Assembly (NCBI GenBank): GCA_947259505.1
Contig: CAMYLT010000004.1
Coordinates: forward strand, 1 to 64,000
DNA from: an uncultured Porticoccus sp.
Lineage (GTDB): Bacteria > Pseudomonadota > Gammaproteobacteria > Pseudomonadales > Porticoccaceae
DNA: 64,000 nt
Direction of reading: 5' to 3'
Of this stretch, positions 24,938 to 34,567 are shown one piece after another. The position numbers and the translations under genes were made by a program. Every line of letters starts with the position of its first letter. Position 1 is the first letter of the stretch. Under the pieces are notes generated by a model that had not been told where the DNA came from, did no database searches, and saw only the letters and a program-made list of their open reading frames with translations.

Positions 24938-26506
24938 TTATCCCATGGTGCCCCAATGGGAACGGGATGAGTTACTGCGGGCTTTATCACCACTGCCGGA
25001 GCGACGAGGCGCTTGCCCCTGCGGACGGCTGTCACGGCCACTGCCGGGACGGCTATCTCTGCCTGCGGCGGGGCGACCGTCTCTGCTCGAACCGGGACGG
25101 CTGTCTCGACCAGCAGCTGGACGGCTATCCCTATTACCGCTAGCAGCACTATCGCGGTTGCCGCTCGGACGACCATCCCGACTACTGCTAGGACGACCAT
25201 CGCGCTGACCACTGGGGCGACTATCTCTGCCAGCACCGGGACGGCTATCGCGGTTGCCGCCGGGGCGGCCACTGCGCGCACCATCACTGCGACGCTGTCC
25301 GGAGGGACTTGAAGTACGACGGGCACCGCCATTGCCTCGGCCATTCTGAATGGGTTCCGCACGGACGCTCGGATCCGGCTCAAAACCTTTCACTCTGACC
25401 TTGGGCACTTCCTTATTCAGAACACGCTCAATGTCTCGCAACAATTTGTGCTCATCGACGCAGACCAGGGATATCGCTTCACCCTCATTACCGGCACGAC
25501 CGGTACGACCGATGCGATGCACATAGTCTTCGGGCACATTGGGCAGCTCAAAGTTGACCACGTGGGGCAACTGGTCGATGTCGAGACCGCGGGCGGCGAT
25601 ATCCGTCGCCACCAGCACACGAACCGAACCTTTCTTGAAATCTGCCAGTGCCTTGGTGCGAGCACCCTGACTCTTGTTGCCGTGAATCGCCGCCGCGGTG
25701 AGACCATCTTGTTCCAATTGCTGAGCCAATCGATTGGCGCCGTGCTTGGTGCGGGTAAACACCAATACTTGACGCCAGTCGCCGTCACCAATCAGGTAGG
25801 AAAGCAATTCGCGCTTGCGGTTTTTGTCCACCAGGTGAACCACCTGCTCAACCCGCTCGGAAGCGGTATTGCGGCGCGCGACTTCGATCAAAACGGGCTT
25901 GTTCAACAGGCCATCCGACAGCTGCTTGATCTCGTTGGAAAAAGTGGCCGAAAACAACAGGTTCTGACGCTGCTTGGGCAATAGCGCCAGCACCTTGCGG
26001 ATATCGTGGATGAAGCCCATGTCGAGCATGCGATCCGCTTCATCCAGCACCAGAATTTCCACCTGGGAAAGATCCAGCGTGCGCTGGTTGACATGATCCA
26101 GCAGGCGACCCGGTGTCGCCACCAGGATATCGATGCCACGGCGCAACATGGAAATTTGCGGGTTTATGTTCACTCCGCCAAAAATAATGCCGGACTTGAT
26201 CGGCAGGTGTTTGCCGTAAGTATTGACACTCTCACCCACCTGGGCGGCCAACTCGCGGGTCGGTGTCAGCACCAGCGCCCGCACCGGGCGGCGTCCCTCA
26301 ACGGGCTTGCGCGCGCTCAGCAGTTGCAACAGCGGCAGGGTAAAGCCGGCGGTTTTACCGGTGCCCGTCTGGGCGCCCGCCAATACATCGCGCCCGGTCA
26401 ATACCACGGGGATCGCCTGAGACTGAATGGGGGTGGGTTCGCTGTAGCCTTGATCGGAAACAGCACGCAACAATTCGGCCGACAGGCCGAGTTCAGAAAA
26501 CAACAT
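24938..26506 (-). CDS. rhlE: DEAD-box RNA helicase, RhlE-like, with repetitive C-terminal tail
   Basis: A 522-residue ATP-dependent RNA helicase. The core has Q motif F at 3 and [10 protein letters not shown] (24-33), AQTGTGKT (45-52), TPTRELA (81-87), [11 protein letters not shown] (153-163), SAT near 189 and HRIGRTGR near 332. The tail from about 416 to 495 is ten 8-residue units of the type GxxRDSRP/GxxRDGRP, arginine- and glycine-rich like RNA-binding tails of cold-adapted helicases. It likely unwinds structured RNA in ribosome assembly or mRNA turnover. A promoter at 26659-26687 gives a leader of about 145 bases, as in cold-induced helicase genes. Confidence 0.9.
   Translation of the reverse strand: MLFSELGLSAELLRAVSDQGYSEPTPIQSQAIPVVLTGRDVLAGAQTGTGKTAGFTLPLLQLLSARKPVEGRRPVRALVLTPTRELAAQVGESVNTYGKHLPIKSGIIFGGVNINPQISMLRRGIDILVATPGRLLDHVNQRTLDLSQVEILVLDEADRMLDMGFIHDIRKVLALLPKQRQNLLFSATFSNEIKQLSDGLLNKPVLIEVARRNTASERVEQVVHLVDKNRKRELLSYLIGDGDWRQVLVFTRTKHGANRLAQQLEQDGLTAAAIHGNKSQGARTKALADFKKGSVRVLVATDIAARGLDIDQLPHVVNFELPNVPEDYVHRIGRTGRAGNEGEAISLVCVDEHKLLRDIERVLNKEVPKVRVKGFEPDPSVRAEPIQNGRGNGGARRTSSPSGQRRSDGARSGRPGGNRDSRPGAGRDSRPSGQRDGRPSSSRDGRPSGNRDSAASGNRDSRPAAGRDSRPGSSRDGRPAAGRDSRPGSGRDSRPQGQAPRRSGSGDKARSNSSRSHWGTMG
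25022..25261 (-). repeat. 24-base tandem repeats inside the helicase gene, 10 units
   Basis: The minus-strand codons read as ten consecutive units of 8 residues (24 bases each), consensus G-x-x-R-D-[SG]-R-P. One unit has lost the RP (DSAA). Copies differ at the x positions and in synonymous bases, so the array is old but may still expand or contract. It codes for the basic C-terminal tail of the RhlE-like helicase. Confidence 0.85.
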
Positions 26507-26827
26507 ATAAATTTTAACTCCGGGACCAGCCTATCCATGCACAGGGCACAGAAACGGTCTTAGGCGGGAAACATTTGCTTAGGGGGGTGTCGGGGAAAAC
26601 CAAAGAGGAAAAACCGGGGACACATCAGGTACCGACCGATGGGTACCATGAGTGGCGCACTATAACAGCATACCCAGAACAAGTCTAAGGCTATTCATCC
26701 TTACAACCACCACCCCCTACAACCAGGATGTGTATAAAAACGTTGATAACCACCATCCACCTATGCGATTGTTGAACGATAATTCCAATACGCAGGCTAT
26801 TGCCGCGGCAGACCAAGCAATGACTTC
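26507..26827. other. divergent intergenic region (rhlE leader and GGDEF promoter region)
   Basis: A 321-base gap between divergent genes. On the minus side it holds the candidate rhlE promoter at 26659-26687 and its leader, with GGTACC occurring twice (about 26626-26645). On the plus side, 26690-26827 should carry the promoter of the diguanylate cyclase gene, but I see no clear -35/-10 pair. No gene is evident. Confidence 0.4.
26659..26687 (-). promoter_or_regulatory. candidate promoter of the RhlE-like helicase gene
   Basis: On the minus strand, TAGACT (26682-26687) and TATAGT (26659-26664) are 17 bases apart. The -35 box is a partial match to TTGACA. The predicted leader of about 145 bases is long. 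Confidence 0.45.
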
Positions 26828-28234
26828 ATGACCAAAACTGTTCCGCACCTGAATCCCAAGCTTCTCTATCGACTAAAACAACTACAGCTCGGACTTATGG
26901 CGCTGTCCGCACTCATTGCCCTAACAGTGCTGCTGGGCTGGTTCAGTTCCAATGTGCAAACATTTCTGCCCGATGGCTGGGACCTCATGAAGGCCAATAC
27001 GGCCGCCTGTACACTTCTCAGTCTTTGCGCCATGGCTATCAGTTATTACCAGACCAACCCGGCCCGCATATTGGCCGGCCAAGTTATTGTGGGCATCGTA
27101 CTGCTCATCGCCGGTACCGCCCTGCTGGGCCATGCCACAAGAGAACCTTTTTATTTGGAGACCCTGCTGGCGAGTGACCATCAATCCCTCGCACCCGGCC
27201 GCATGTCGATTCAGACATCCCTGTTTTTTGTGATGCTGGGCTTCGCCTGTATTTGTGAGGGCAAAGATGATCCGACCTGTTCCCTCATACGCGATCTGGT
27301 CTGCTCACTACTGGTGACGCTGGTATTCGTGGTTGCAGCAGGCTATCTGTTCGGTGCATCTACGCTATTTGGGCAAGGCTCTGATATCCGCACCTCACCA
27401 CAGACACTGGTTTCCATGGTGTTGCTGGCGACAAGTCTGCTGATAACCCGCATGCAGCAGGGCTATTTCGCTATCCTTGCCGGCATAGGCATTGGCAGCG
27501 AAATCTCCCGAGCAGTACTTCCCCTGGCGGTATCGCTGCCTTTCTTGATCATCAGCTGCAGCGTTTGGCTCTCCCAAGGCAAAGGCATGTCCCCCGCCCT
27601 CGCCTCAGCGCTGACCGCATCCCTCAGTGCCGGCAGCCTGTTTGTAGTGCTGGTATGGCTGTCCAGAAAAATCAATGGGATGGAAGCAGAACTCCGGGAC
27701 ATTTCATTGGTGGATGACCTGACCAAAATCAACAACCGCCGCGGCTTTTTTATGTTGGGCGAACACATGCTGTTTGAAGCACATCGAGATGGAAGAACCA
27801 TCACGGTGCTGTTTTTGGATCTCGATGGTTTAAAGGCTATCAATGACACGCTGGGACATGATATTGGCTCCGATCTGCTGAAACACGTTGCGACACTATT
27901 GCGCGATCATTTCCGAAAAAGTGACGTGGTTGCCAGACTCGGGGGCGATGAATTTGCCGTTGTCTCCAGCAGCGGCGACACCCAGATTGCCCTGAAGCGT
28001 CTGGAACGCGTCGTCAATGCCATTAACAAGGCAGGCAAGCGCCCTTACCACATCAGTTATTCTGCGGGTGAAGCTACCTTTTCCGCCGACAACAGCCTCA
28101 CCAGCTTTTCCGAGCTGGTCGCCACCGCAGATGCCCGCATGTACGAACGCAAGCGCGCCAAAAAACAGCCCCGACAGAGTAGCCTTCGGTCAGCCACCAG
28201 CTCCCCTGCCGGAGAAGTGGAAACCGCCTCCTGA
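26828..28234 (+). CDS. membrane-bound diguanylate cyclase (GGDEF)
   Basis: A 468-residue protein. The N-terminal half (about 18-275) has roughly seven to eight membrane segments, with a periplasmic loop near 100-130. The C-terminal half is a GGDEF domain: DLTKINNRRGFF (about 299-310), FLDLDGLKAINDTLGHD near 335-350, and the signature GGDEF at 372-376. RKSD lies five residues before it, an intact product-inhibition (I) site. It should make cyclic di-GMP from GTP and respond to a signal at its membrane domain, which I do not recognise by eye as a named MASE type. No phosphodiesterase domain is present. Confidence 0.9.
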   Translation: MTKTVPHLNPKLLYRLKQLQLGLMALSALIALTVLLGWFSSNVQTFLPDGWDLMKANTAACTLLSLCAMAISYYQTNPARILAGQVIVGIVLLIAGTALLGHATREPFYLETLLASDHQSLAPGRMSIQTSLFFVMLGFACICEGKDDPTCSLIRDLVCSLLVTLVFVVAAGYLFGASTLFGQGSDIRTSPQTLVSMVLLATSLLITRMQQGYFAILAGIGIGSEISRAVLPLAVSLPFLIISCSVWLSQGKGMSPALASALTASLSAGSLFVVLVWLSRKINGMEAELRDISLVDDLTKINNRRGFFMLGEHMLFEAHRDGRTITVLFLDLDGLKAINDTLGHDIGSDLLKHVATLLRDHFRKSDVVARLGGDEFAVVSSSGDTQIALKRLERVVNAINKAGKRPYHISYSAGEATFSADNSLTSFSELVATADARMYERKRAKKQPRQSSLRSATSSPAGEVETAS

Positions 28235-28314
28235 ACCACGGCTGAGCCGCGCCGCCATTAACCCAATCGAGGCCACCGCGCTGGCAATGTTGTTTACATC
28301 GTCCTGCACACCAC

Positions 28315-28343
28315 AAAAAAGCCCGGCTATACCGGGCTTTTTT
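28315..28343. terminator. bidirectional rho-independent terminator
   Basis: AAAAAAGCCCGG, loop ctata, CCGGGCTTTTTT. A perfect terminator in both directions, between the convergent GGDEF gene and the AsmA-like gene. Confidence 0.92.
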
Positions 28344-28371
28344 AGATGAATCAAACATTCAGCAATGGATA

Positions 28372-29118
28372 TCACTCATCTTTTTTAAGCAGACTCTTGA
28401 AGCCACCGAGCTTGTCTTCAACCTGTTGCTTGATTTGGTCGCCAGCATCTTTCAACACCCCGGCATTGGCAACAGCCCCGGCCGCGCTTTTGTTGATAGC
28501 CGCCAGCACTTGGTTGACCACTTCCGCCGCACTCGCACCATTGGATTTCTCACCAATGCCGGTCAGGCGTATATCCGGGAGCGCCAGCGCCACCGTCTTG
28601 TCACCCAACAGGGGGTTGCTGTAGCTCAGCGTGCCAGCAGTGATCTGCAAATCGCGGATAATCAGTTTTTTCTCCGCCCCCTCACCTTTCTCTTCCGTCG
28701 CGTCGCTACTGCTGCCGCCAGTTGCCTGTTCCACATTCTTTTGCAACTGAGCCAGATTGGTGGTGCCATTGGCAGATTCATAGGTAATCGCCGGCGCCAC
28801 AATACGAATACTGTTGAGGACAATGGTATCCGTAGTCACGGATTCCGGATCCACAGACAGGAAAATTTCACCGAGAGAAAACGCGCTGGGGCTTTTAAAG
28901 CCAGAGGGGTTACCCACCACCAGACCGCGCAGGCTGCCTTCCCCTGATGCCAGGGACAACTCCACATCGTCCAGTGTCACGGAAGACTGGGTCAGTTTTG
29001 GACCAATGTTTTCAACTGCGGCTTTAATGCCCTTATCCAGATTAAGAATGGCAAATACCACCACCAGTAATACCACCACAAACAATACGGCGACAACTTT
29101 CACAAGGGTTTTCATCAT
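28372..29118 (-). CDS. AsmA-like membrane-anchored protein, hypothetical
   Basis: A 248-residue protein. It has one N-terminal membrane helix (about 7-27), then a periplasmic domain rich in beta strands. The opening LDKGIKAAVENIGPKLTQSSVTLDDVEL (given as LDKGIKAAVENIGPKL and SVTLDDVELSL) with GSLRGLVVGNPSGFKSP resembles the N-terminal repeat of AsmA/TamB-like proteins. A charged serine/glutamate linker lies near 135-150 and a helical, lysine-rich end near 215-248. A role in moving lipids or in outer-membrane assembly is inference. It faces the GGDEF gene across a terminator. Confidence 0.65.
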   Translation of the reverse strand: MMKTLVKVVAVLFVVVLLVVVFAILNLDKGIKAAVENIGPKLTQSSVTLDDVELSLASGEGSLRGLVVGNPSGFKSPSAFSLGEIFLSVDPESVTTDTIVLNSIRIVAPAITYESANGTTNLAQLQKNVEQATGGSSSDATEEKGEGAEKKLIIRDLQITAGTLSYSNPLLGDKTVALALPDIRLTGIGEKSNGASAAEVVNQVLAAINKSAAGAVANAGVLKDAGDQIKQQVEDKLGGFKSLLKKDE

Positions 29119-29205
29119 TATTCTCCTTTTCCCTGCCTGTAGATCATGAGCCTGAAATCTTACAATACTATGATCAATTCACAACTGCCGCCCCAAGGAT
29201 ACCCG

Positions 29206-29964
29206 ATGCCCAACCCTCGTCACACCGGTCCAGGCTACCTGCTTCAAGGCCTGCAGCTCCTGACACACCCACAACTGCGCTGGTTTGTACTCGGTCCCCT
29301 GCTAATCAATTTATTGTTATTTGTCGGACTCACCTGGTTTGCCTACGCTCAGTTCGGGCAATGGCTTGATATGTTGATGGCAAAAATCCCCGCTTGGCTG
29401 GATTTTCTGGCTTGGATTTTCTGGGTGCTGTTTGGCGGCTTTCTACTACTGGTGTACGGCTACAGCTTTGCCATTCTCGGCAACCTGCTGGCATCACCTT
29501 TTTACGGGCCACTGTCCGAACGGGTAGAAGAGGTGCTTAGTGGCACTCGTATTGGTAATCAGATGTCTGCCCGACAGATGATGGCCCTGGCAGCTAACTC
29601 CATGAAACGGGAATTCATCAAACTGGGCTATTTTTTACCGCGGATTGTCGGCGTGTTGTTACTGACTTTGGGGCTGTCTTTTATCCCCATACTGAATCTG
29701 CTGGGGCCAACTATCGCCTTTCTCTGGGGTGCCTGGTCGCTTGCGCTGCAATACCTGGACTACCCGGCAGATAATCACCAGGTTGATTTTCGTGAGTTAC
29801 GGGAAATACTGGGGGGGAAACGTTTCGTGTCATTCAGCTTCGGAGGGAGCGTGCTAATCGCCACGACAATTCCTGGGCTGAACCTGTTTGCCATGCCGGC
29901 TTCAGTGATAGGCGCCACCAGCTTCTGGCTGGAACGCATCGGAAATGCGCCCCAGTCAGACTAG
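29206..29964 (+). CDS. cysZ: CysZ sulfate transporter
   Basis: A 252-residue inner-membrane protein, matching the length of E. coli CysZ (253). The text GYLLQGLQLLTHPQLRWFVLGP (as GYLLQGLQLL and HPQLRWFVLGP), FYGPLSERVEE near 103 and ALQYLDYPADNHQVDFRE near 180 are family-typical. CysZ forms sulfate-permeable channels feeding cysteine biosynthesis. The start at 29206 has AAGGA upstream at a suitable distance and gives the standard length; the longer frame from 29146 adds 20 residues. The rhlB gene is convergent 10 bases away. Confidence 0.9.
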   Translation: MPNPRHTGPGYLLQGLQLLTHPQLRWFVLGPLLINLLLFVGLTWFAYAQFGQWLDMLMAKIPAWLDFLAWIFWVLFGGFLLLVYGYSFAILGNLLASPFYGPLSERVEEVLSGTRIGNQMSARQMMALAANSMKREFIKLGYFLPRIVGVLLLTLGLSFIPILNLLGPTIAFLWGAWSLALQYLDYPADNHQVDFRELREILGGKRFVSFSFGGSVLIATTIPGLNLFAMPASVIGATSFWLERIGNAPQSD

Positions 29965-29974
29965 ATGAATTAAA

Positions 29975-31285
29975 TCAGGATTCGCCTAACAGCTCGGCAG
30001 TGGGTTGCTCGCAATGCAATTTTCTACCGAGCAGCTTCTGAATCGGTTCCAGCAGGAAGGCATCATCTTCACAGGCAAAGCTGATCGACGTGCCCAGCTT
30101 GCCTGCCCGACCGGTGCGGCCAATGCGGTGCACATAGTCTTCCGATTCCTCAGGCAGAGTGTAATTGACCACGTGGCTGATGCCATCAATGTGGATACCA
30201 CGACCCGCCACATCTGTGGCCACCAGTATTTTGATCTTGCCGGACTTGAAGTCGTCCAGGGTTTTAACGCGCTTGTTCTGGGGCACATCCCCTGACAACA
30301 AGCCCACACTGAAGCCCTTAGTTTTGAGTTTTTCCTGCAACCGGCGACACTGGTCGCGGCGGTTGGCAAACACGATAACGCTTTCCACTTCTTCCTGACG
30401 GATGATGTGGTAGAGCAATCGGAATTTATCCTTCGCCGACGTAATGTAGACCTTTTGATCCACAGAATCGGTAGCAACATTTTCAGGTTCGATTTCGACA
30501 CTTACCGCATCGATCGTCCACTGCTCCGCCAAGTTGATCACTTCCGGCGTGAAGGTGGCGGAGAAGAATAGCGTCTGTCGATGGTCACGACTGGGGGTCA
30601 ACCGCACGATACGGCGCACCTGGGGGATAAACCCCATGTCCAGCATACGGTCCGCCTCATCCAGCACCAGGATTTCCACCCGGTCCAGATAAACATCTCG
30701 GCTACCGGCGAAGTCCAGCAGGCGGCCGGGCGTGGCCACCAGAATATCGCACATGCTTTCAGTCAGGTGGCGCTTCTGCTTGTCGTAATCCATGCCCCCT
30801 ACCAGGGTGTGCACATGAAGACCTGTGTGCTTGCAGAGTGCTCGAGCATCGTCAGCAATCTGCATCACCAACTCACGAGTTGGGGCAATAATCAGAGATC
30901 GGGCTTCACCGGCATAGCGCTCATCGTCTACCGGATGATTGAGCAACTCGGTAATGATCGTGACCAGAAAAGCTGCCGTTTTACCGGTGCCCGTCTGCGC
31001 CTTGCCCACCACGTCATGCGCCCGCAAGCTGAAGGGTAAAGAGCGGGCCTGGATCGGAGAGCAATACTTGAAGCCTAGGTCGGCGATGCCATGCATCACA
31101 GACTGAGGTAAACCCAAGTCGTGGAAACGCAGTTTGCCGGGTTCCGGCGGAACATCGAACTGGGAAACGTCCCAACTGGTGGTATCCGCAGGCTTTCTGC
31201 CTCGGCCACTGCGACGCCGACGGCTGCGCTGACCGGACTGGGATGGCTGGTGGTCACCAGAGGGGGGTTGGTTTTGTTCACTCAT
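29975..31285 (-). CDS. rhlB: DEAD-box RNA helicase RhlB
   Basis: A 436-residue RNA helicase. A short basic tail (about 20-35, [12 protein letters not shown]) precedes the core: [20 protein letters not shown], then [45 protein letters not shown] and [12 protein letters not shown]. The sequence [18 protein letters not shown] is characteristic of RhlB in Pseudomonas-type bacteria. RhlB unwinds RNA for the degradosome. The start at 31285 ([10 protein letters not shown]) is preferred to 31402. The C-terminus is short ([14 protein letters not shown]). Confidence 0.9.
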   Translation of the reverse strand: MSEQNQPPSGDHQPSQSGQRSRRRRSGRGRKPADTTSWDVSQFDVPPEPGKLRFHDLGLPQSVMHGIADLGFKYCSPIQARSLPFSLRAHDVVGKAQTGTGKTAAFLVTIITELLNHPVDDERYAGEARSLIIAPTRELVMQIADDARALCKHTGLHVHTLVGGMDYDKQKRHLTESMCDILVATPGRLLDFAGSRDVYLDRVEILVLDEADRMLDMGFIPQVRRIVRLTPSRDHRQTLFFSATFTPEVINLAEQWTIDAVSVEIEPENVATDSVDQKVYITSAKDKFRLLYHIIRQEEVESVIVFANRRDQCRRLQEKLKTKGFSVGLLSGDVPQNKRVKTLDDFKSGKIKILVATDVAGRGIHIDGISHVVNYTLPEESEDYVHRIGRTGRAGKLGTSISFACEDDAFLLEPIQKLLGRKLHCEQPTAELLGES

Positions 31286-31484
31286 ATTACTGCCAAAAGA
31301 AAAGTAGCCGCATGCGGCCGTGTACATGAAAGGAGCCAGATTGTACCACGGCCAATAACGTAACGTCTGGCTTGACGACGGGATCGACTCACCAGTCGTC
31401 AAATGGTGACGAGATTGACAGGATATTATTCATGGAAGAAAGCGCTAAACTCTCCGAAGGGTTAAACCCGCCAGGTGCAAAAAA

Positions 31485-32579
31485 TCACCGTAACAGCCGC
31501 ACTGGCACCCGCCTCGGCCCCCAACTGCCCGGTTCAGCTTCAAAAACGCCCGCAATATTAGCACCACAGGCATGACAGCAACCTGCTGGCGTCACGCCCC
31601 AAAAGCCAAGCTGGTACCAGTCGCGTTCTATGACCATTTCATGGCATCCAGGACAAAAGGTACTGCCGCCCGTGACGTCGTGGACATTGCCGGTGTAGGC
31701 GTAGCGCACGCCATTTCCCATGGCTATCTGGCGTGCGCGGGTTAAGGTCTCCGGAGGGGTGGGCAGGTTATCCTGCATTTTCCAGTCGGGGTGAAACGCC
31801 GTGAAATGCATTGGCACATCGGCACCCAGCTTCTCCACAACCCAGCGTGTCATGGCATCCAGCTCATTGTCCGAGTCGTTCTCGCCCGGGATCAACAGGG
31901 TCGTCAGTTCCAACCAGACATCTGTTTCATGGGCAATGTATTCCAGTGTTTCCAGGATATTCTGCAAATGACCACCGCAGACTTTGTGATAAAAGGATTC
32001 ACTGAATGCTTTCAGGTCAATATTAGCGGCATCCATATAGGGGAAAAATTCCCGCCGCGGCTCATCATTGATATAACCAGCACTGACAGCGACCGTTTTC
32101 ACCCCCAGTGGACGGCAGGCCTTGGCTACGTCGATGGCATACTCCAAAAAAATAACCGGATCATTGTAGGTAAACGCGATACTGCGGCAGCCCAACTCTA
32201 CAGCCGTTTCCGCCAACCGTTCAGGCATCGCCGCATCCGCCAGGGTATCCATCTCCCGGGACTTGCTCATGTCCCAATTCTGACAAAACTTGCAGGCCAG
32301 GTTGCAGCCGGCAGTGCCAAAAGACAACACGGAACTACCCGGCAGGAAATGATTGAGAGGCTTTTTCTCGATGGGGTCAATACAGAAACCACTGGAGCGG
32401 CCATAGGTGTAGAGGACAACCTCGTCACCTTCTCGGCCCCGCACATAACAGAGTCCACGTTGACCCTCATGTAAACGACACTCCCGGGGACAGACATCAC
32501 ACTGCAATCGACCGTCCTCAAGGGCATGCCAATAGCGAGTAGGGAATGTCACAGGCGGTGGTGGGGTTTCAGTAGCCAT
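31485..32579 (-). CDS. amrS: AmmeMemoRadiSam system radical SAM enzyme
   Basis: A 364-residue radical SAM protein. The cluster motif is C-x3-C-x2-C at Cys92, Cys96 and Cys99 (GCNLACKFCQNWDMS). An extra cysteine group lies at the N-terminus (CDVCPRECRLHEGQRGLC, about 27-44), and a zinc-ribbon-like CPGC/CHACG pair lies at the C-terminus (about 308-340). This matches the AmrS family (related to PflA and TIGR04337), which always occurs with AmrA and AmrB. The substrate is unknown. It is divergent from amrB-amrA by 93 bases, suggesting a common control region. It is upstream of rhlB but not clearly in one unit. Confidence 0.9.
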   Translation of the reverse strand: MATETPPPPVTFPTRYWHALEDGRLQCDVCPRECRLHEGQRGLCYVRGREGDEVVLYTYGRSSGFCIDPIEKKPLNHFLPGSSVLSFGTAGCNLACKFCQNWDMSKSREMDTLADAAMPERLAETAVELGCRSIAFTYNDPVIFLEYAIDVAKACRPLGVKTVAVSAGYINDEPRREFFPYMDAANIDLKAFSESFYHKVCGGHLQNILETLEYIAHETDVWLELTTLLIPGENDSDNELDAMTRWVVEKLGADVPMHFTAFHPDWKMQDNLPTPPETLTRARQIAMGNGVRYAYTGNVHDVTGGSTFCPGCHEMVIERDWYQLGFWGVTPAGCCHACGANIAGVFEAEPGSWGPRRVPVRLLR

Positions 32580-32672
32580 TATCTTGCCCAACACATAAAA
32601 AATTTTCTATAACTAATATATAGCAGGTTCTTTAACGCCTATTGGCCACCATGAAGAAGAGGGGCTGTAAAG

Positions 32673-33452
32673 ATGTTGGTACGTCAGCCCGCCGTGGCGG
32701 GAATGTTCTATCCGGAAAATCCAATGCTGCTGCAACGTCAGGTAGACGATATGCTCGCTAGCGAGAACAGCCCTACCTTGCGACCCAAGGTGCTGATTGT
32801 GCCCCATGCTGGCTATATCTATTCTGGCCCAACTGCTGCCAGCGCTTACCGTTTACTTAAACCAATCGCAGGGCAAATCAGCCACGTGGTGTTGCTCGGA
32901 CCCTCCCATCGAGTAGCACTGCGTGGGCTGGCAGCGCCCCCGGAACAACTATTTCGCACCCCCCTCGGTGACATTGTCATTGATAGCGAGAGCATCGACA
33001 GACTGGTACAACAATCATTGGTCATCATTCGGGAGGATGCCCATCAATTGGAACATAGTCTGGAAGTTCAACTGCCGTTCCTGCAAAGGACACTGGGTAA
33101 TTTTCAGTTGTTGCCACTGGTGGTGGGGGATGCCAGTGCCACCTTGGTGGCAGCGGTATTGCGCGCCTGCTGGGGAGGCAATGAAACTCTCATTGTGATC
33201 AGTTCCGATCTCAGTCACTATCACAGCTACACAGAGGCACAGCGGCTAGATCGCCACACCACTGCCATGATTGAATCTTTTAACGATCATCTCGCTGGCG
33301 AGCAGGCCTGTGGCTACAAAGGCATTAATGGGCTGATGTCTCTGGCGAAAGAAAAACAACTGACAATAACAACACTGGACGTGAGAAATTCCGGGGATAC
33401 TGCGGGTGACCGGAATCGCGTGGTAGGATACGGCGCCTATGCCCTTTATTGA
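32673..33452 (+). CDS. amrB: AmmeMemoRadiSam system protein B (MEMO1 family)
   Basis: A 259-residue MEMO family protein. Motifs: AGMFYPENP (9-17), VPHAGYIYSGPTAASAYRLL (about 46-65), LLGPSHRV (75-82), LEVQLPFL near 129 and SSDLSHYHSY near 176-185. The His and Asp/Cys cluster resembles the extradiol dioxygenase LigB fold to which MEMO1 belongs; metal binding is reported for human MEMO1. The stop overlaps the start of amrA by 14 bases, so translation is likely coupled. Confidence 0.9.
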   Translation: MLVRQPAVAGMFYPENPMLLQRQVDDMLASENSPTLRPKVLIVPHAGYIYSGPTAASAYRLLKPIAGQISHVVLLGPSHRVALRGLAAPPEQLFRTPLGDIVIDSESIDRLVQQSLVIIREDAHQLEHSLEVQLPFLQRTLGNFQLLPLVVGDASATLVAAVLRACWGGNETLIVISSDLSHYHSYTEAQRLDRHTTAMIESFNDHLAGEQACGYKGINGLMSLAKEKQLTITTLDVRNSGDTAGDRNRVVGYGAYALY

Positions 33453-34008
33453 ACTCAGCCGGGATGACCAACAAACCCTGCTTTCCCTGGCACGGGAAAG
33501 TATTCGTGTGCGGCTACTGTTTGATCGCGATCTAACCATTGATGAGACAGTTTTCAGCCCCGCCCTACGGCAACTGGCAGCCAGTTTTGTCACCCTGAAA
33601 ATTCGCGGCAAACTGCGCGGCTGTATTGGCGCTCTGGAGGCCCGGCAGCCTCTTGTCATGGATGTCGTTCACCACGCTGCAGCTGCGGCAATGGATGACC
33701 CCCGTTTTCCACCCCTCACCCTCGACGAGGAAGCAGAAATCGCTATCGACATCTCCGTCCTTAGCACGCCAACACCCCTGACATTCTCTTCAGAACAACA
33801 ACTGCTCGAGCAACTAACCGTCGGTGAAGACGGGCTGATTATTGAAGCTGGCCCCCATCGTGCCACGTTCCTGCCCAGTGTCTGGTCCAGCCTGCCGGAT
33901 AAACAGCAGTTTCTCTCCCAGCTTAAACTCAAGGCTGGTATCCCCCAGGATATCAGCCCCGAAAAACTCAAAGCCTGGCGCTACCAGGCGATCAGTTTTG
34001 ATGAATAG
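33439..34008 (+). CDS. amrA: AmmeMemoRadiSam system protein A (AMMECR1 domain)
   Basis: A 189-residue protein with an AMMECR1 domain. The signature LKIRGKLRGCIGALEARQ (about 53-70), FPPLTLDEEAEIAIDISVLS (about 94-113) and ATFLPSVWSSLPDK (about 150-163) is clear. AMMECR1 proteins have a conserved cleft but an unproven reaction. In bacteria the domain is found with MEMO and a radical SAM enzyme, as here. A 14-base overlap with amrB shows one operon. Confidence 0.92.
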   Translation: MPFIELSRDDQQTLLSLARESIRVRLLFDRDLTIDETVFSPALRQLAASFVTLKIRGKLRGCIGALEARQPLVMDVVHHAAAAAMDDPRFPPLTLDEEAEIAIDISVLSTPTPLTFSSEQQLLEQLTVGEDGLIIEAGPHRATFLPSVWSSLPDKQQFLSQLKLKAGIPQDISPEKLKAWRYQAISFDE

Positions 34009-34084
34009 CCACTTTTAGTCTGTATGGCCTTTTTCACTTGAGTTACCCTGTAGACTGTTACACCTTGGCCCCGAGACAATAATA

Positions 34085-34561
34085 ATGAACCATGACCAAA
34101 CCCGTGCCTTACGCAATGCCATGGGCAACTTTGCCACCGGTATCACAGTCATCACCACTGTGGACCAGGAGGGCAAACCAAGGGGTATGACCGCCAATAG
34201 TTTTTCATCCGTATCGCTGGATCCGGCATTAATTTCCTGGTGTGTGGGGAAGGAATCTCGCCTCTTCGAATTGTTCCATCAGGTGGACCATTTCGCCGTC
34301 AATATTTTGCACAGCGGCCAAACAGAGACATCCCAGCTTTTTGCCGGCAATGAACAAAACAAATTTGATCATGTGGTCTGGCATCCAGGTCTCAACGGGG
34401 TTCCCTTACTCGATGACTGCTCCTGTATTTTCCAGTGTCAGGTAGAGCACCGCCATCCCGGTGGCGATCACATTATTCTGGTGGGACGAGTGCTGGATTT
34501 TAGTAACGAACCACTAGAGCCGCTGATTTTTCACGGTGGTCAGTACCGCACCCTGAAATAA
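34085..34561 (+). CDS. flavin reductase family protein
   Basis: A 158-residue protein with the flavin reductase-like FMN-binding barrel. It opens LRNAMGNFATGITVITT, then PRGMTANSFSSVSLDPALISWCV, given here as PRGMTANSFSSVSLDP and LISWCV. These are the classical motifs of two-component monooxygenase reductases (HpaC-like). DHVVWHPGLNGVPLLDD closes the domain. It should reduce FMN/FAD with NAD(P)H and give it to a partner oxygenase, but no oxygenase is adjacent. It is convergent with prmC. Confidence 0.88.
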   Translation: MNHDQTRALRNAMGNFATGITVITTVDQEGKPRGMTANSFSSVSLDPALISWCVGKESRLFELFHQVDHFAVNILHSGQTETSQLFAGNEQNKFDHVVWHPGLNGVPLLDDCSCIFQCQVEHRHPGGDHIILVGRVLDFSNEPLEPLIFHGGQYRTLK

Positions 34562-34567
34562 CCCTGA

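Noticed and set aside
25010-25320. Tandem repeats that could look like a CRISPR array
   Set aside because: The units are directly adjacent, 24 bases long, in frame, and encode the tail of the RhlE-like helicase. There are no spacers.
25013-26563. Long frames on the strand opposite the helicase (25013-25312, 25448-25984, 26006-26563)
   Set aside because: They are antisense to conserved helicase motifs; their openness reflects the codon use of the real gene.
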